DNA of 64,000 bases. Origin: Lycorma delicatula. Lineage: Eukaryota; Arthropoda; Insecta; Hemiptera; Fulgoridae. The position numbers and the translations under genes are program-made. Shown here piece after piece: positions 21,285 through 33,244 of this stretch. The stretch covers positions 34,202,020 to 34,266,019 of the forward strand of contig NC_134467.1 of NCBI RefSeq assembly GCF_047948215.1, read 5' to 3'. Within the stretch, counting starts at the first letter, position 1; every line of letters starts with the position of its first letter. The notes beneath the pieces are model-generated. The model saw only the letters and a program-made list of their open reading frames with translations. It was not told the DNA's origin and searched no databases.

Positions 21285-22734
21285 CATGTGTTGTCCACAT
21301 CAGATTTTTTTTTAAAGATATAACAAAAAGATGTATTTTATTTCTAGATTTATTTGACTGAAATACGTTTTCAGTTTTTTTATTTTATAATTTTGTTTTT
21401 AATTCTTATCGTTTATTCAATTACCTTTTTAATCGCATTTTTTGGATCTACAAATTCCATTTATATTAGTAAATTTGTTTTAAAATAACTTCAAAGATAA
21501 GTTGAGTTTTTAAAATCAATTGCGATAGATAACTGTCTCTATACTGTTGTGTGTTTTTTTTTTTAAACTAAACTATTCATTACCCAATAAACTTTACAAT
21601 AAAGATTTTTATATTTTATTAGATAAAGTCATAAAATTCAATTTCAGAATACTGTGACTGTTTGCTTTTTGAGATATTTTCGGTGTATTGTTATCGAAAT
21701 AAGAACTTTGATCTTCATAATTCATACAGCTTTGTCTAAAAGTTCATTCATAATGAATTATTAAACCCGGTATCTATGAAACTTTCTAAAGTTAATATTT
21801 ATGGCAAAATAAACTCTTCTAAGATATAAAATATACTAAACTGAAAACATGATGTATTTTTAAATGTAAAAAATATATATATATATTTTTTTTTTATTTG
21901 AAAAGTTGAAAAACTTTTTATAAAAGTTAAAAACTTATTTCAAACAATATTAATGATTCGTACTGAATAAGTAATTTTCACTCTTTCAAACATGGGGAAT
22001 TGTAATTTGAATTAATTACATTTCACTAAACAGATCCCAATTAAGACCCTTTAAAAAAAAGCGTTTTAATTCTCTGCTAAAAGTGGATTGAGGTTCATTA
22101 AGTAAACTACCTAAAAAAAAGAAAGAAGAATTCATAGGATGATGTATTAAAGCTTCAAAATATTTAACCACCTTTGCTGTAAAAATGATAACTTTTATAA
22201 GTTGTATAAACCCATTTTTTTTTTTTTTTTATTAACTTATGTTGCTGATAAATTTATTGGCCGTTACGTAATTTAAAAAAAAAAACCTTTACTTTTTATG
22301 ACGGGGAGGCAGTCAATGTTAGTATATCTTATGAATAAAAACTAATAATTATTTTTTTAATAAATTTACTTGAATGTATATTCTCTTCATATAATTATAA
22401 TTGGAAATCTCACTTAACAGAGAATATTTATTATTTTTTAATTGAGATTATAAAAGATGAGCTATTTTATCTTTTGTTTATTGTAGAAATATAAATTAAG
22501 TTTTGCATTTTAAAAAATAGTTTCTTACACGTTTTAAAATTTTATTTTTACTATGAATATACAAATTGGAATTTAGTATACTTTAGTATACTTGTTTACC
22601 AAGGTAAATACGTAAATATTTTCTAGATATTTTAACACGAAATATAAGTAGAATATTGTGTTTAATTTTTTACGTGTTTTTCCATTGCAAATTTTTTAAA
22701 AAAGCCAAAAGTTTTTTATTTTTTTGTGAAATAA
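21285..22734. other. AT-rich unannotated stretch
   Basis: No supported gene or element over about 1.4 kb; many homopolymer runs. Confidence 0.5.
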
Positions 22735-23591
22735 TGATAAGTGAAAGGCAGAATAAATTTGAAGAATTTGTGAATAGCACAGTACAAGGTGAAAAGATAA
22801 AGATGCTACGATTTGCTGATGATATAGTAATTCTAGCCGAGAGTAAAAAGGATTTAGAAGAAACAATGAACGGCATAGATGAAGTCCTACGCAAGAACTA
22901 TCGCATGAAAATAAACAAGAACAAAACAAAAGTAATGAAATGTATTAGAAATAACATAGATGGACCAATTAATATGAAAATAGGAGGAGAAAAAATTATG
23001 GAGGTAGATAATAATATTGTTATTTGGGAAGTAGAATTACTAAAAATGGACGAAGCAGGAGCGATATAAAATGCCGAATAGCACAAGTGAAACGGGCCTT
23101 CAGACAAAAATATAATTTGTTTACATAAAAAATTAATTTAAATGTCAGGAAAAGATTTTTGAAAGTATATGTTTGGAGTGTCGCTTTATATGGAAGTGAA
23201 GCTTGGACGATCGGAGTATCTGAGAAGAAAAGATTAGAAGCTTTTGAAATGTGATGCTGTAAGAGAATGTTAAAAATCAGATGGGTGGATAATGTGACAA
23301 ATGAAGAGGTATTGCGGCAAATAAATGAAGAAAGAAGCATTTGAAAAAATATAGTTAAAAGAAGAGACAGACTTATAGGCCACATACTAAGGCATCCTGG
23401 AATAGTCGCTTTAATATTGGAAGGACAGGTAGAAGGGAAAAATTGTGTAGGCAGGCCACGTTTGGAATATGTAAAACAAATTGTTAGGGATGTAGGATGT
23501 AGAGGGTATACCGAAATGAAACGACTAGCACTATATAGGGAATCTTAGAGAGCTGCATCAAACCAGTCAAATGACTGAAGACAAAAAAAAA
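22735..23591 (+). pseudogene. RTE-like LINE 3' part, copy 2
   Basis: Encodes FADDIVILAESKKDLEETMN (catalytic FADD near 22815), a thumb region with KINKNKTKVMKC, then SETWTIGVSEKK-like and VDNVTNEEVLRQINEERS-like segments, and the C-terminal RPRLEYVKQIVRDVGCRGYT block. It ends with CAAATGACTGAAGAC plus poly-A at 23591, so it has a genuine retroposon 3' end. It is truncated on the 5' side just upstream of FADD. Defects include frameshifts near 23040-23070 and stops near 23253, 23341 and 23548. Confidence 0.85.
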
Positions 23592-23799
23592 GTGAATAGC
23601 ATAATGGATGTGAACACATTTATTTAAGAGAAAAAGGCAAAAATTTGTAAAAACTCACAATTTTGATAGAGAATTAGATTTCAGTGGTTCTGTTCTACAT
23701 AGTTTAATTGGTTTTACTAATATAACAGATAAACTTCCATTCATATTAAAATTTCTTGAGCAACTACAAATAATAATTATGTTCAACCTTTAACTAGTC

Positions 23800-24350
23800 C
23801 TTCACATCTTGACGCAGCTAAATCTTCCGGAGTTTAAATTCCTCCACCCGGAACTCCGGTAAGGGGAACAAGTGCAAGTGGGACTTGGTTACCACCAATA
23901 GAAGAGTAGAGAACTTTACAAGTTTGAAGAGGCTTAGTGAAAGTTGGCAAGGAAGAACGTCAAAAAATCCAGATTCTAATACTGGGACAAGCGAAGACAC
24001 TTTATTAACGGCCATTTCAGTACATCTGAATTAAATGAGGTATATTTCTCATGGAAATCAGAAAATCAAGCAGTAATGTCCGCATCTTTTAGTATTAAAT
24101 GATGCTGTATCCGAGTATAGACCAGTTTAAGACAGAATCATTGTGGTGATATTAAACACAAAACCGGTTTTCGGATGTTGGAGTGTATACCTGAGTATAA
24201 TTCAGGTATACGCTCCACCATCAGCAGCTGAAAATGAAGAAATAGAAGATTTTTTTTAACGAACTTTTCTCATGCTATGATTCACTACTATCGAAATAAA
24301 TCACAATTGTGCAAGGCGATTTTAACGCAACGGTATAAATTTGATGTTGC
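23800..24350 (+). pseudogene. RTE-like LINE APE endonuclease remnant
   Basis: Near 24100-24345 the translated pieces YRPV, DRIIVVILNTKPVF, then IIQVYAPPSAAENEEIEDFF, then a shifted piece like IVQGDFNATV match the middle of an AP-like endonuclease of RTE-type LINEs (the conserved QVYAP and GDFN blocks). Frameshifts and stops break it. The sequence before about 24090 is less certain. It begins about 200 bp after the poly-A of the copy ending at 23591, so it belongs to a different insertion. Confidence 0.65.
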
Positions 24351-24359
24351 TAGATCTGT

Positions 24360-25550
24360 AAATATATAGTACAAATGGTTAACCAACAAACGACCTAATG
24401 AGTGAACGCAATTCCGGGCGGGTCATGAGGAATTCAGGTCTTATTTGTATAGATTCGCGCTCGATCAATCTGAAAATTGTCCGGAGTGCGAGGTGCAAGA
24501 GCCCCCCAACATGTTTTCATTTTGTGTCCGCGATTCGCCATAGAGCGTAGAGAGATGCTCAGCAACCTGAGACGTGAGCATATATTTCGCCCTGAAGATA
24601 CCCTACGAGTCATAAGTCTTTCTACAGTCTTATGTCTGTAGATTCGTCAGGACGGTCATGAGAAAGTTCCAATTATATGAGGAGTCCCGCAGAGGAGAAT
24701 GGCGCCGGAAGGCGTTGGGGCGGACAGGTCCTCGGCTGAGTGCCTAGGAGGCTCCCGTATGTATGGGGATTGCCTTGATGCGATGAGGCCGGAGACACAC
24801 TGCTCGTGCGTCTGATGGTGGGTACTGGTAAGTGGTGTGACTATTTAAGATTTCTAACTTGATGGCTTTGTGGGTGTGTAACGCGTGGGTATTGTGGATG
24901 TTAGTACTTTTTTTTTTGCTTTTTTTTCTTTTCTTTTCCTGTTTAGCCTCCGGTAACTACCGTTTAGATAATTCTTCAGAGGATGAATGAGGATGATATG
25001 TATGAGTGTACATGAAGTGTAGTCTTGTACTGTCTCAGTTCGACCACTCCTGAGATGTGTGGTTAATTGAAACGCAACCACCAAATAACACCTGTATCCA
25101 CGATCTAGTATTCAAATCCGTGTAAAAATAACTAGCTTTATTAGGACCTGAACGCTGGAACTTTCGATTTTCAAATCAGCTGATTTGGGAAGACGCGTTC
25201 ACCACTAGACCAACCCGGTGGGTTGTTAGTAGCTTGTCCTGTTTTCTGAAGGTTGTTGTGTGTTGTTGTTGTCGGTGTACGAGTGTGTATTTGACGTGCT
25301 GTATGTGTGGTTTCCAGTAGTTTTTTGTGTGGTGTGTGACACTGTTGGATTTTTACGACTGTGTGTGTTTTCGATTCCCCCTTCTTCTGATGAATGTTTT
25401 TATAAGCAGTCCCGGAAAGGAGGAAGCCAGGGGTGGAGGTTTAGTCGGTAGTGCGTAGGTATACATACACCCTTGGTTATAACTGGCAAAACCTGGTGGC
25501 TAGCACGAGACTGCTTAGGCACCCGTAAATGGGGTTCCTCCACCTCTTTA
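24360..25550 (+). pseudogene. R1-like LINE 3' end, split by a SINE
   Basis: The peptide GHEEFRSYLYRFALDQSENC then PECEVQEPPNMFSFCVR (about 24423-24530) follows the R1-type C-terminal cysteine motif, with the expected His apparently lost. Shifted frames continue as REMLSNLRREHIFRPEDTLR. A long 3' UTR follows, cut by a SINE, and resumes at 25224 to GGTTTAGTCGGTAGTGCGTA near 25440 and AAATGGGGTTCCTCCACCTC before poly-A near 25548. These 3' words match 17517-17765, so the two are related LINEs. Confidence 0.75.
24909..25223 (-). mobile_element. family S SINE in R1-like 3' UTR
   Basis: Near-consensus minus-strand SINE with a long T-rich tail side at 24909-24945 and head CCAACCCGGTGGGTT at the right. 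A short direct repeat GTTAGTA flanks it. The LINE 3' UTR continues on both sides. Confidence 0.9.
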
Positions 25551-25904
25551 AAAAAAAAAATCAGTAAAAGTGACTCGCTGACATACAGAACGACCAATTT
25601 ATCAGTAGAGTTGGCCAAATGAAGGAACTAAAATTTTCCATTGGAGACTTTCGGTTTTGTCTTTCTCTTTCTTTTTATATAATGGTGTAGAGAACATAAA
25701 GGCACTGTGCTGCCTATAACAAAAGTATGGAATAATACTTGTACTTGTTATTTACATTGATCAGATCTATGCACACAAACACTGATACCGTTAGAACTAC
25801 ATAACAATAGAAGAAGTTTCGAGTATATTAACCCTCCAAAATACTACATAAATTTCGATTATTTTAATTTATTCAAATGTTTTTAGATATAAAATACGTT
25901 TAAA
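25551..25904. other. unannotated stretch
   Basis: No supported gene or repeat seen. Confidence 0.45.
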
Positions 25905-26580
25905 AGGTGGAGACAGATTTCACCGGTGCTAAGTACGGGATAAAAAAGTGCCATTTTAAATTAAAGAAAAAATTCAAATTTACTCAATATGACAATGGAT
26001 GCATGTGAAAAAAGTTTCACATATTTAGCATACGACAAGCTCCATCTTCTTAAAATTCAAGCAACATTTTAATCATCCCTTGCCGTAAGGGTTGGTCATA
26101 TAAAAAATTGATACGGAAAAAAGTTTTAGGTAATTTTTAGAGGACTAACGATAACTTTAAAACGATTTGATACTGGGCCTATCAAAGAAGATATGATATT
26201 TTTAATCTTCGAAACCCAATTTTTTTCACCTCCTGGGCCAGTGGTTGGTGATATCAACAAACTTTACATATATTCGTTTTAGACCAATATCTTAAGAATA
26301 GTATCATAATAGGATCATTAAACGAATTCTATATTTTACTTAATAAGAAAGTTATAGAGATATTTTGTCCTTTCGAAAAAGCCCCCTCCCAATTTCAACT
26401 CCCATAGTCCGATTTTGCTCATTAACAATCTCGACCCAGATTTTGGGTCGTTATATTTTTTGTATCAATTTGAAAGTGATTGGCGTAAATTATGGCAGTT
26501 ATCGTGTCCACAAGAAAGTGAAATACATATATAAACTTTTGTACTGACGGTGGTTTTGGTGTTTGGAGGATGTGAGACGC
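25905..26580 (+). repeat. Z-family repeat, copy 1
   Basis: Shares AAAAAGTTTCACAT, ATCATCCCTTGCC.TAAGGGTT and TTTGAAAGTGATTGGCG with 60318-61060, and is related on the other strand to 37775-38375. It ends near AAGAAAGTGAAATAC and the GTGTTTGGAGGAT word. Non-coding. Confidence 0.75.
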
Positions 26581-27104
26581 GTCCTACCTAATCTACCTAA
26601 AAGAAGAATGTATATATATATATATATATCTGTATAGAGAAGACATATGTCAGCTTAAAGAAATATTGAAAGATGGATATAGTATTTTTGAAAGTTTAAA
26701 ATTTAAATTAATATCAATATTTTTATTAGTTATATTAAAAGAGTATAAAATGGAAATAATAATAATAATAATAAAATTAATAAATCTATTTATTTTTATA
26801 ACATATTTTATGTGTTTAATTTATTAAGTTAACAGTAAGCCGGATAAAATTAAATTACATTTCCGCACTGTAGTTGACAAAGGAGATAAAATTGAAGTCC
26901 TTAATATGGTTTCTACAAAACTCTAAAGCTTTATTTGCTGGAAGCTAATAAAATTGTAAACAAAAAAAAAAAAAAAAACGAAAACCAATTAATCTGATAT
27001 AAGACGAAGGACTTTTTTGCAAGAAAAATTTAATTTACTGATCGCTTTATTAAAACTGATTCCATTTTTAAATTTAATAATAACTGTATCTTTGGAATTT
27101 ACTG

Positions 27105-27142
<38 letters not shown>

Positions 27143-27234
27143 ACATTTTAGAAACTTTAGAAAACCATATGTATAATATACATGTAATTTAAAAAAGGGC
27201 AAAAAATAACATAAGTTTCTTTTAAGTAAAATAT
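26581..27234. other. AT-rich stretch with (AT)n and (AAT)n runs
   Basis: TA runs at about 26611-26629 and 27111-27140; AAT run near 26757-26773. No gene seen. Confidence 0.7.
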
Positions 27235-28257
27235 TTTTTTTTTTTTTTTTTTGTCTTCAGTCATTTGACTGGTTTGATGCAACTCTCCAAAATTCCCTAT
27301 CTAGTGCTAGTCGTTTCATTTCAGTATACCCTCTACATACTACATCCCCAACAATTTGTTTTACATACTCCAAACGTGGCCTGCCTACACAATTTTTCCC
27401 TTCTACCTGTCCTTCCAATATCAAAGCGACCATTCCAGGATGCCTTAGTATGTGGCCTATAAGTCTGTCTCTTCTTTTAACTATATTTTTTCCAAATGCT
27501 CCTTTCTTCATCTATTTGCCGCAATACCTCTTCATTTGTCACTTTATCCACCCATCTGATTTTTAACATTCTCCTATAGCACCACATTTCAAAAGCTTCT
27601 ATTCTTTTCTTCTCAGATATTCCGATTGTCCAAGTTTCACTTCCATATAAAGCGACACTCCAAACATATACTTTCAAAAATCTTTTCCTGACATTTAAAT
27701 TAATTTTTGATGTAAACAAATTATATTTCTTACTGAAGGCTCGTTTAGCTTGTGCTATTCGGCATTTTATATCGCTCCTGCTTCGTCCATCTTTAGTAAT
27801 TTTACTTCCCAAATAACAAAATTCTTCTACCTCCATAATCTTTTCTCCTCCTATTTTCACATTCAGTGGTCCATCTTTGTTATTTCTACTACATTTCATT
27901 ACTTTTGTTTTGTTCTTATTTATTTTCATGCGATAGTTCTTGCGTAGGACTTCATCTATGCCGTTCATTGTTTCTTCTAAATCCTTTTTACTCTCGGCTA
28001 GAATTACTATATCATCAGCAAATCAAAGCATCTTTATCTTTTCACCTTGTACTGTTACTCCGAATCTAAATTGTTCTTTAACATCATTAACTGCTAGTTC
28101 CATGTAAAGATTAAAAAGTAACGGAGATAGGGAACATCCTTGTCGGACTCCCTTTCTTATTAGGGCTTCTTTCTTATGTTCTTCAATTACTACTGTTGCT
28201 GTTTGGTTCCTGTACATGTTAGCAATTGTTCTTCTATCTCTGTATTTGAACCCTAAT
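27235..28257 (-). pseudogene. RTE-like LINE 3' part, copy 3 (longest RT)
   Basis: Starts with the poly-A/T tail and GTCTTCAGTCATTTGACTGG at the left, so its 3' end is complete. It retains the RT block YRNQTATVVIEEHKKEALIR then KGVRQGCSLSPLLFNLYMEL (the RQGCSLSP motif near 28120-28160), FADDIVILAESKKDLEETMN, the thumb and the C-terminal RPRLEYVKQIVGDV block. At about 28022-28027 the FADD-preceding Arg codon is a TGA (CGA to TGA change). A frameshift near 27480-27500 splits off the last 84 residues. Confidence 0.88.
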
Positions 28258-28329
28258 AAGTAAAATATAAATACGAAAAAAAATACAATTATACTCCAAA
28301 TCCGTTTAAAAGTATGTAAAAATATAAAA

Positions 28330-28620
28330 GCGAAAAAAAAATTTTATATACAAGTATCCTACAAAGAAACGGAAAAACTTTCAGGACATTTTCTACTGGT
28401 GAAAATAATGAAAAAAATTCATATAAACATAGATATGTAAACGCTTTGTTTATGAGTTACGGCTAGTGGAAAATTTCGCTCGAATTCAGCACTTCTAATA
28501 AAAAAAGCCCAACTGTAATTTCTGAGATCAAAATTATGGAGGAAATTTGATGGTTTCTTATGTAATATGAACTGAAACATAGGATAAAAAAGGTCCTAGA
28601 TTTGTAACTCTAGTTGTTTT
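28330..28620 (+). repeat. W-family interspersed repeat
   Basis: Contains GAAAATAATGAAAAAAATTC then ATATAAACAT and GGCTAGTGGAAAATTTCGCT. Partner of 13830-14110 in the opposite orientation. Confidence 0.6.
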
Positions 28621-28949
28621 CAAGATTTCTAACCTAAAACACAAAATTCGGTGTTGAAAAATAAGTTTTTTTATATTTGTAGTAAAATAGCTTTGTTAAA
28701 TTACTAATAAATGCGGAAATATTGGTAAATAAACTAATAGAGTATATTATTCAGAAAAAATTAATGTATACAATACCAATAAAAAATTTAAAATTTATTG
28801 ATGCAAAACAGACGAAGAATAGATAGAAATTCATAATATTCTTTGGAAAAATATATTTAAATATATTACACGCCACGAAGAACTGGATAATATTTTAATA
28901 TTCCCAGAAGTGAAACCTTTTACAGAAATATATATTGTTACCACATATA
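28621..28949. other. AT-rich unannotated stretch
   Basis: No supported gene or repeat seen. Confidence 0.5.
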
Positions 28950-29245
28950 TGCCTAATTTAATATCGGGGGGCGAACACGATAGCATCGATGTGAGCTGGC
29001 GCACAGTATACGGACGCGCTGATACAAGCATTAATCCCACCGCGCAGTTCTCCCACCATAGCGGCACTGCAGCCCCACCACTCTCAGGCTTCAATAAAAG
29101 AACGTGCACGAGAGTGAATTTTCAATTCATCATCGACTAGCACCTTGAGAAGACCAAGAAGAAGAAAAAGAAGATTGAAGTAGACAGAAGTTTCCTGGCC
29201 GCCTCAACGTGGGACCCACGTTGAGGCGGCCAACTATTTTCCCAA
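28950..29245 (+). other. possible LTR-retrotransposon 3' LTR/PBS remnant
   Basis: A GC-richer block with an AATAAA signal near 29093, a GA-rich run (29150-29190) and then TGGCCGCCTCAACGTGGGAC at 29196-29215, which resembles the TGGC-type tRNA primer-binding sites of LTR elements. A similar GA-rich run followed by GAGGCCAACGTGGGAC occurs at 36845-36925. I cannot define LTR ends, so this is only a suggestion. Confidence 0.35.
29196..29232. repeat. 37-bp perfect palindrome
   Basis: Arms of 18 bases (left TGGCCGCCTCAACGTGGG; right CCCACGTTGAGGCGGCCA) are fully complementary around a single central A at 29214. It coincides with the PBS-like word, so it may be a rearranged LTR end. Confidence 0.95.
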
Positions 29246-29625
29246 AAAAAAAAATCATTCGTACATTATTTAAAAAATTATTCTCCAGCTCCGGGTAGAC
29301 GTTATCATAAACCTAGGGATTAGATAAGCAGAGATTAATGAAGCTTTAAATCATAAATTGTGACATATATATATGCATATATTATGACATATATATCATA
29401 ATACCATACGTAGAAATACATATTTATATATTATTTAAAATTTTACAACGTACATCGTAACATAGATTATCGCCAAACAAAGATAACTCAGAATTTTAAA
29501 TTTTAAGCCTTCAAAATATGTTCATAAAACATATAGTAAAGCACAAAAGGTATATGTACATGAATACACAAATATAATGAAGTTTGGCTTATAAGCATAA
29601 AGCAAATACGCTATGTGTGCTATAC

Positions 29626-29664
<39 letters not shown>

Positions 29665-30000
29665 AAACAGGTGGATAGTAGACGAAGAAAGAAGAGAGTA
29701 TAAAGTAGAGTGAGTGAGAAAGTGTAGTAGAATTCTGTACATTCACTTGCGCGAAAACCCTTCGTCACTTTTTAAATTATTTATCAAAGGATTCTAGAGA
29801 TCCTTTCTAGATTTCATTCTCCACTTAAATTCACACACATACACAATCACTCTTAAACTTTCTCTTTGTTTATACCTATCTCACTTTCTTGCATTGCTTT
29901 ATTTTGAATTTCCTTTATATATATATATAAACCAAGAACGAAGCAAATACTTGTATTTGTATAATACAATTATACTAATATATTTACTTTATATAATTTA
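29246..30000. other. AT-rich stretch with (AC)n run
   Basis: AC dinucleotide run at about 29634-29660. No gene seen. Confidence 0.6.
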
Positions 30001-31224
30001 TTTATTTTCAACAATTTCATACTTCATATAAATATTTATCTATGAATGAATAGAAGGGTCGTAAGTAACCACACTCGTTTTTAAATTTACCGCCAGTTTA
30101 TATTGAAGTGAGTATTGGCAACTGAGTATCAAGGTATTTTTTGCGAGATATTTATACAAGTGGTTTTAGTTTTAGTTGGAGTTTTGGGTACGATTTTTCC
30201 ACCAATCGTGTAAATGAATAAATTATATTGGAAATTATGAGGAGGGTGCCGAAAGTGTTTAGTATTCCAATGGATAGACACGTAACTGGGGACCAAGGGC
30301 CCCCGGGCAGTAGTAAATTTAAAAAAAAATCACTTTATACGTATATCTCCAAAAATATGCATCGGATGAATAAAAATCTACAATAAATCTTATTTGTCTT
30401 CTTAAGTTCTACAATTGTTTTCTTCTTTTTTTTATAGAAATCAATATTTTTTGAATAATATTTCCAAAAAAAGTTCTCATTTTTTCATAAAATTTTCATT
30501 GTAAATATTTGATAATTTTTACGAAGTTTATATGTTGGTGGCCAGATGCCAAATCTTGAAGAGTAGACATGTAGGTGTGGACCAATGTTCGCTGGACTGG
30601 GGTAAGTTGCAAAAAATCAGCTTTTTCTCTATATCTCGAGGAATATATGCCAGATAAAATAGAAAAGTATTAAAGAAAAACAAAACTGAAAAGCTTAAAA
30701 AGATAAATTTGTTGTAAACATTTTTCATCCAACACATATTTCTCGAGTTATATGAAAAAAAATTTTCCGACTTTAACTCTAATAGGTTATATTTTTATTA
30801 TTTTATTTTGTTTGATTAAGAGAATAGTAGGCTAAAAATAAAAAAAAGGAAAAACCAGTGGAATGGTGAAAAGTAAAGAAATAATGAGTAAAAAAGGGAA
30901 GAAAGTGCATCATACAAAAAGGTTGATGGAAGATAAATGTTACAAAAGAGAATTTCAGGTACCTTTGAGTATTGGTGTAAAAGATTTTAAATGACCTTCA
31001 GACACCAAAGCGAACGGTTATGAAGCTACAGTAGAAAAAAAATTATGTCAGGAAGAAAAGCATTTGCTTGATTATAAAATTTCTCAAGGAATTAAAAAAG
31101 AGGTAGAGGCTCCAGAACAAGGTATCGAGTGCTAGAAGTGGATGGTATCCATTATAAATTATTTCAAATGATATGGAGGGAATATTTATTGAGAAAGAGA
31201 GTTGTTTGAGTATTGAATCATCCT
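30001..31224. other. unannotated stretch
   Basis: About 1.2 kb without a recognisable protein, element end or repeat match to the rest of the window. Confidence 0.45.
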
Positions 31225-31370
31225 ATGAAGAAAATGGCTTCGGTGGCGCGAGTAGTAGCGCCTTTCAGCCGGGGTTCGAATCCCTGTAAGGTATGACATT
31301 TTTCATATGCTACATTTCCATATCCTACACACAAGCTTCTAGTTTATGTGACGATATCACCCAAAAAAAA
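31225..31370 (+). mobile_element. tRNA-like SINE, third head type
   Basis: GGCGCGAGTAGTAGCG (A box-like region) and GGGGTTCGAATCCC (perfect B box) lie about 35 bp apart near 31247-31290. The body GTATGACATTTTTCATATGC resembles family T. It ends in a poly-A run near 31370. No acceptor stem pairing, so it is not a tRNA gene. Confidence 0.7.
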
Positions 31371-31475
31371 AAATTATTTTTTCTAACTTCGTGACTTCGT
31401 CCAGAATATATAGGTCTAGCTTCACTCGCAATGTTTTTTCAATAGCCAACTTATTTTAATATAAATAAAAAATTA

Positions 31476-32230
31476 CGAGGGCTGTTCAGAAAGTAAGGAA
31501 CGTTTTGGAATTTTAAAAAACCAAGTACAAGAAAAACTTTTTATTATATACATGTGAAAGAGGGACTAAAATACTACTTTTCAACATAATCACCATACAA
31601 ATTCAGGCACTTATCATAGCGGTGGACAAGCTTTGAAATTCCCGTGTCATAGAATTCTGCCGCCTGTGATCTCAACCACTCAGTGATGCACCCATCTTGC
31701 AGAAAATTTGTGGTAGCCTAGCTTCTGTGAAACAATTTCAAACAATAAAGTTTGTGAAACTTGTGGGAAACATAGAGAAAGCTCAGTTATTGTGAAACGG
31801 CGGTTTTCAGTAATCTTTTCGTCAATTTTGGAGACCAGATCGTCAGTCACAATGCTCGGACGTCCACTCTTCTCTTTATCGTGAACGTTTGTTCGGCCAT
31901 TTTTAAACTGAACGCACCACTTCCTGACAGAACTTTCACTCATTACGTTGTTCCCGTACACTTCACACAATTCCCGATGAATTTCTATCGGTTTTAAGTT
32001 TTTGCCAACAAAAAACGAATCACGGACCGCACCTCACAACTGGCAGGATTTTCGATTGCAGCACACATTTAAAATTTGTATATAAACAAAACGGGCAGTG
32101 CGGAGATGTTCCCGTTGTCACGGCTGGACGCTGATTGAGGTGCCAAGCACGAGTACACCAATATACACGCGATTGGCGTGCACCTGGCGGCGTCAGGTGG
32201 AAACGTTCCTTACTTTCAGAATAGCCCTCG
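31476..32230 (-). mobile_element. internally deleted mariner element, 755 bp
   Basis: Long inverted repeats of about 27 bp begin CGAGGGCTGTTCAGAAAGTA, and the complement of the right end has two mismatches. TA flanks both sides (31474-31475, 32231-32232). It lacks the catalytic core, so it could be moved only by a transposase made elsewhere. Confidence 0.95.
31574..32068 (-). pseudogene. deleted mariner transposase
   Basis: The N-terminus starts MCAAIENPASCEVRSVIRF at 32068, followed by a frameshift and LKPIEIHRELCEVYGNNVMS with ESSVRKWCVQFKNGRTNVHD, the mariner helix-turn-helix region. The second domain ITENRRFTITELS and KLGYHKFSARWV ends near 31683. The reading then jumps directly to the normal C-terminus (RSQAAEFYDTGISKLVHRYD then KCLNLYGDYVEK, stop at 31574). 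The whole DDD catalytic core of about 180-200 residues is missing. Confidence 0.9.
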
Positions 32231-32554
32231 TATTTAATCAACAACATTATAATTAGAATTCCCTTAAATCCTTATAAAACGGTAAATAAACATTTTTATG
32301 AAAAATACTGAAGAAATATACGATAAACAATGAATTGTTGCCCAAAACTTAAATAAAGGAAGGTAAGAAAATTGAACAAAATTTGTTAGACCGATCCATT
32401 TTATGAACGAATTAAAATAGTTCAATATAAAATTACAATAAAAATAAACAAAAAATTTATTACAATCCCAAATCTAGCATCCCCATCGCGGCTTCGCCCT
32501 TACTCTATGGTTACTTGCGCTTCCGTCACGAACAGAGGGTCATGACTCGTTTCT

Positions 32555-32765
32555 CTCTCCCTTCCCGTTTTCACCCGTTTCCCTTACCTTCTCCTGTTTC
32601 TCTGTCCCTTCCTTTTCTTACCCCTCTTATCCTCTTCCCCGTTACCCTTTCTCCCTTCCTCTTTTCTCCTTTCTTTTTTCACTTTCCCCTTTTCATTTCC
32701 TTTTCCCCTTCTTCCCTTACCATTTTTCCCTATTTCCCTTTTCCGATTTTTCCCTTTCTGCCTTG
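32555..32765. repeat. polypyrimidine tract
   Basis: CT-rich minisatellite-like tract with TTTCCCTTTTC-like units. The apparent long open frame across it is low-complexity and not a gene. Confidence 0.9.
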
Positions 32766-33002
32766 TTCCCTGGTTTTCGATTCTAGTTGGTTTTCGATGA
32801 ATTTCGTTATAGGTTCATTTTGCCGCTAATCAGAAATCATGGTAAAATTCTTTGTTATTCCTAATTTAAAAACAAAGCCTTTTCCGGACACCTATTTATA
32901 ATGAACTTTTTTCATTATTTTAAACAGAGAAATAAAACTGTAAAATTTAACGGAATTCTTCTGGAGCACTCGCACACTTATTCTGTCGCACTGCGCGCGC
33001 AC

Positions 33003-33051
33003 ACAATGTTACAAATAAGTAACAATGTTACAAATAAGTAACAATGTTACT
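33003..33051. repeat. short tandem repeat of about 19 bp
   Basis: The unit ACAATGTTACAAATAAGTA occurs about two and a half times, with an ending TTACTTATTTG that is partly palindromic with it. Confidence 0.9.
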
Positions 33052-33244
33052 TATTTGACTGATGTAATTAATTACTCGATTCCATGCTTTACCTACACTT
33101 TCAATCTCAACAAATTTTTTTTGCATCTGATATCTTCAATTATTTGCTTTACATATTGTAATTTTTTAATTCCTTTTAATTTAATTATTTATTTATTTTA
33201 AATTTATTTTAATATTATATTATTTAACTTTAATTAAATTTATT

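Noticed and set aside
22670..23385. minus-strand frames opposite the RTE-like copy
   Set aside because: They are the antisense of the LINE coding region and recur opposite every copy.
29522..29746. open frame with Cys-Val repeats
   Set aside because: It is created by an AC/GT microsatellite.
31240..31300. possible tRNA gene
   Set aside because: A and B boxes are present but the acceptor and other stems do not pair, and a SINE-like body and poly-A follow.
32515..32829. 104-residue open frame rich in Phe, Pro and Ser
   Set aside because: It runs through a polypyrimidine tract, so the frame comes from the low complexity.
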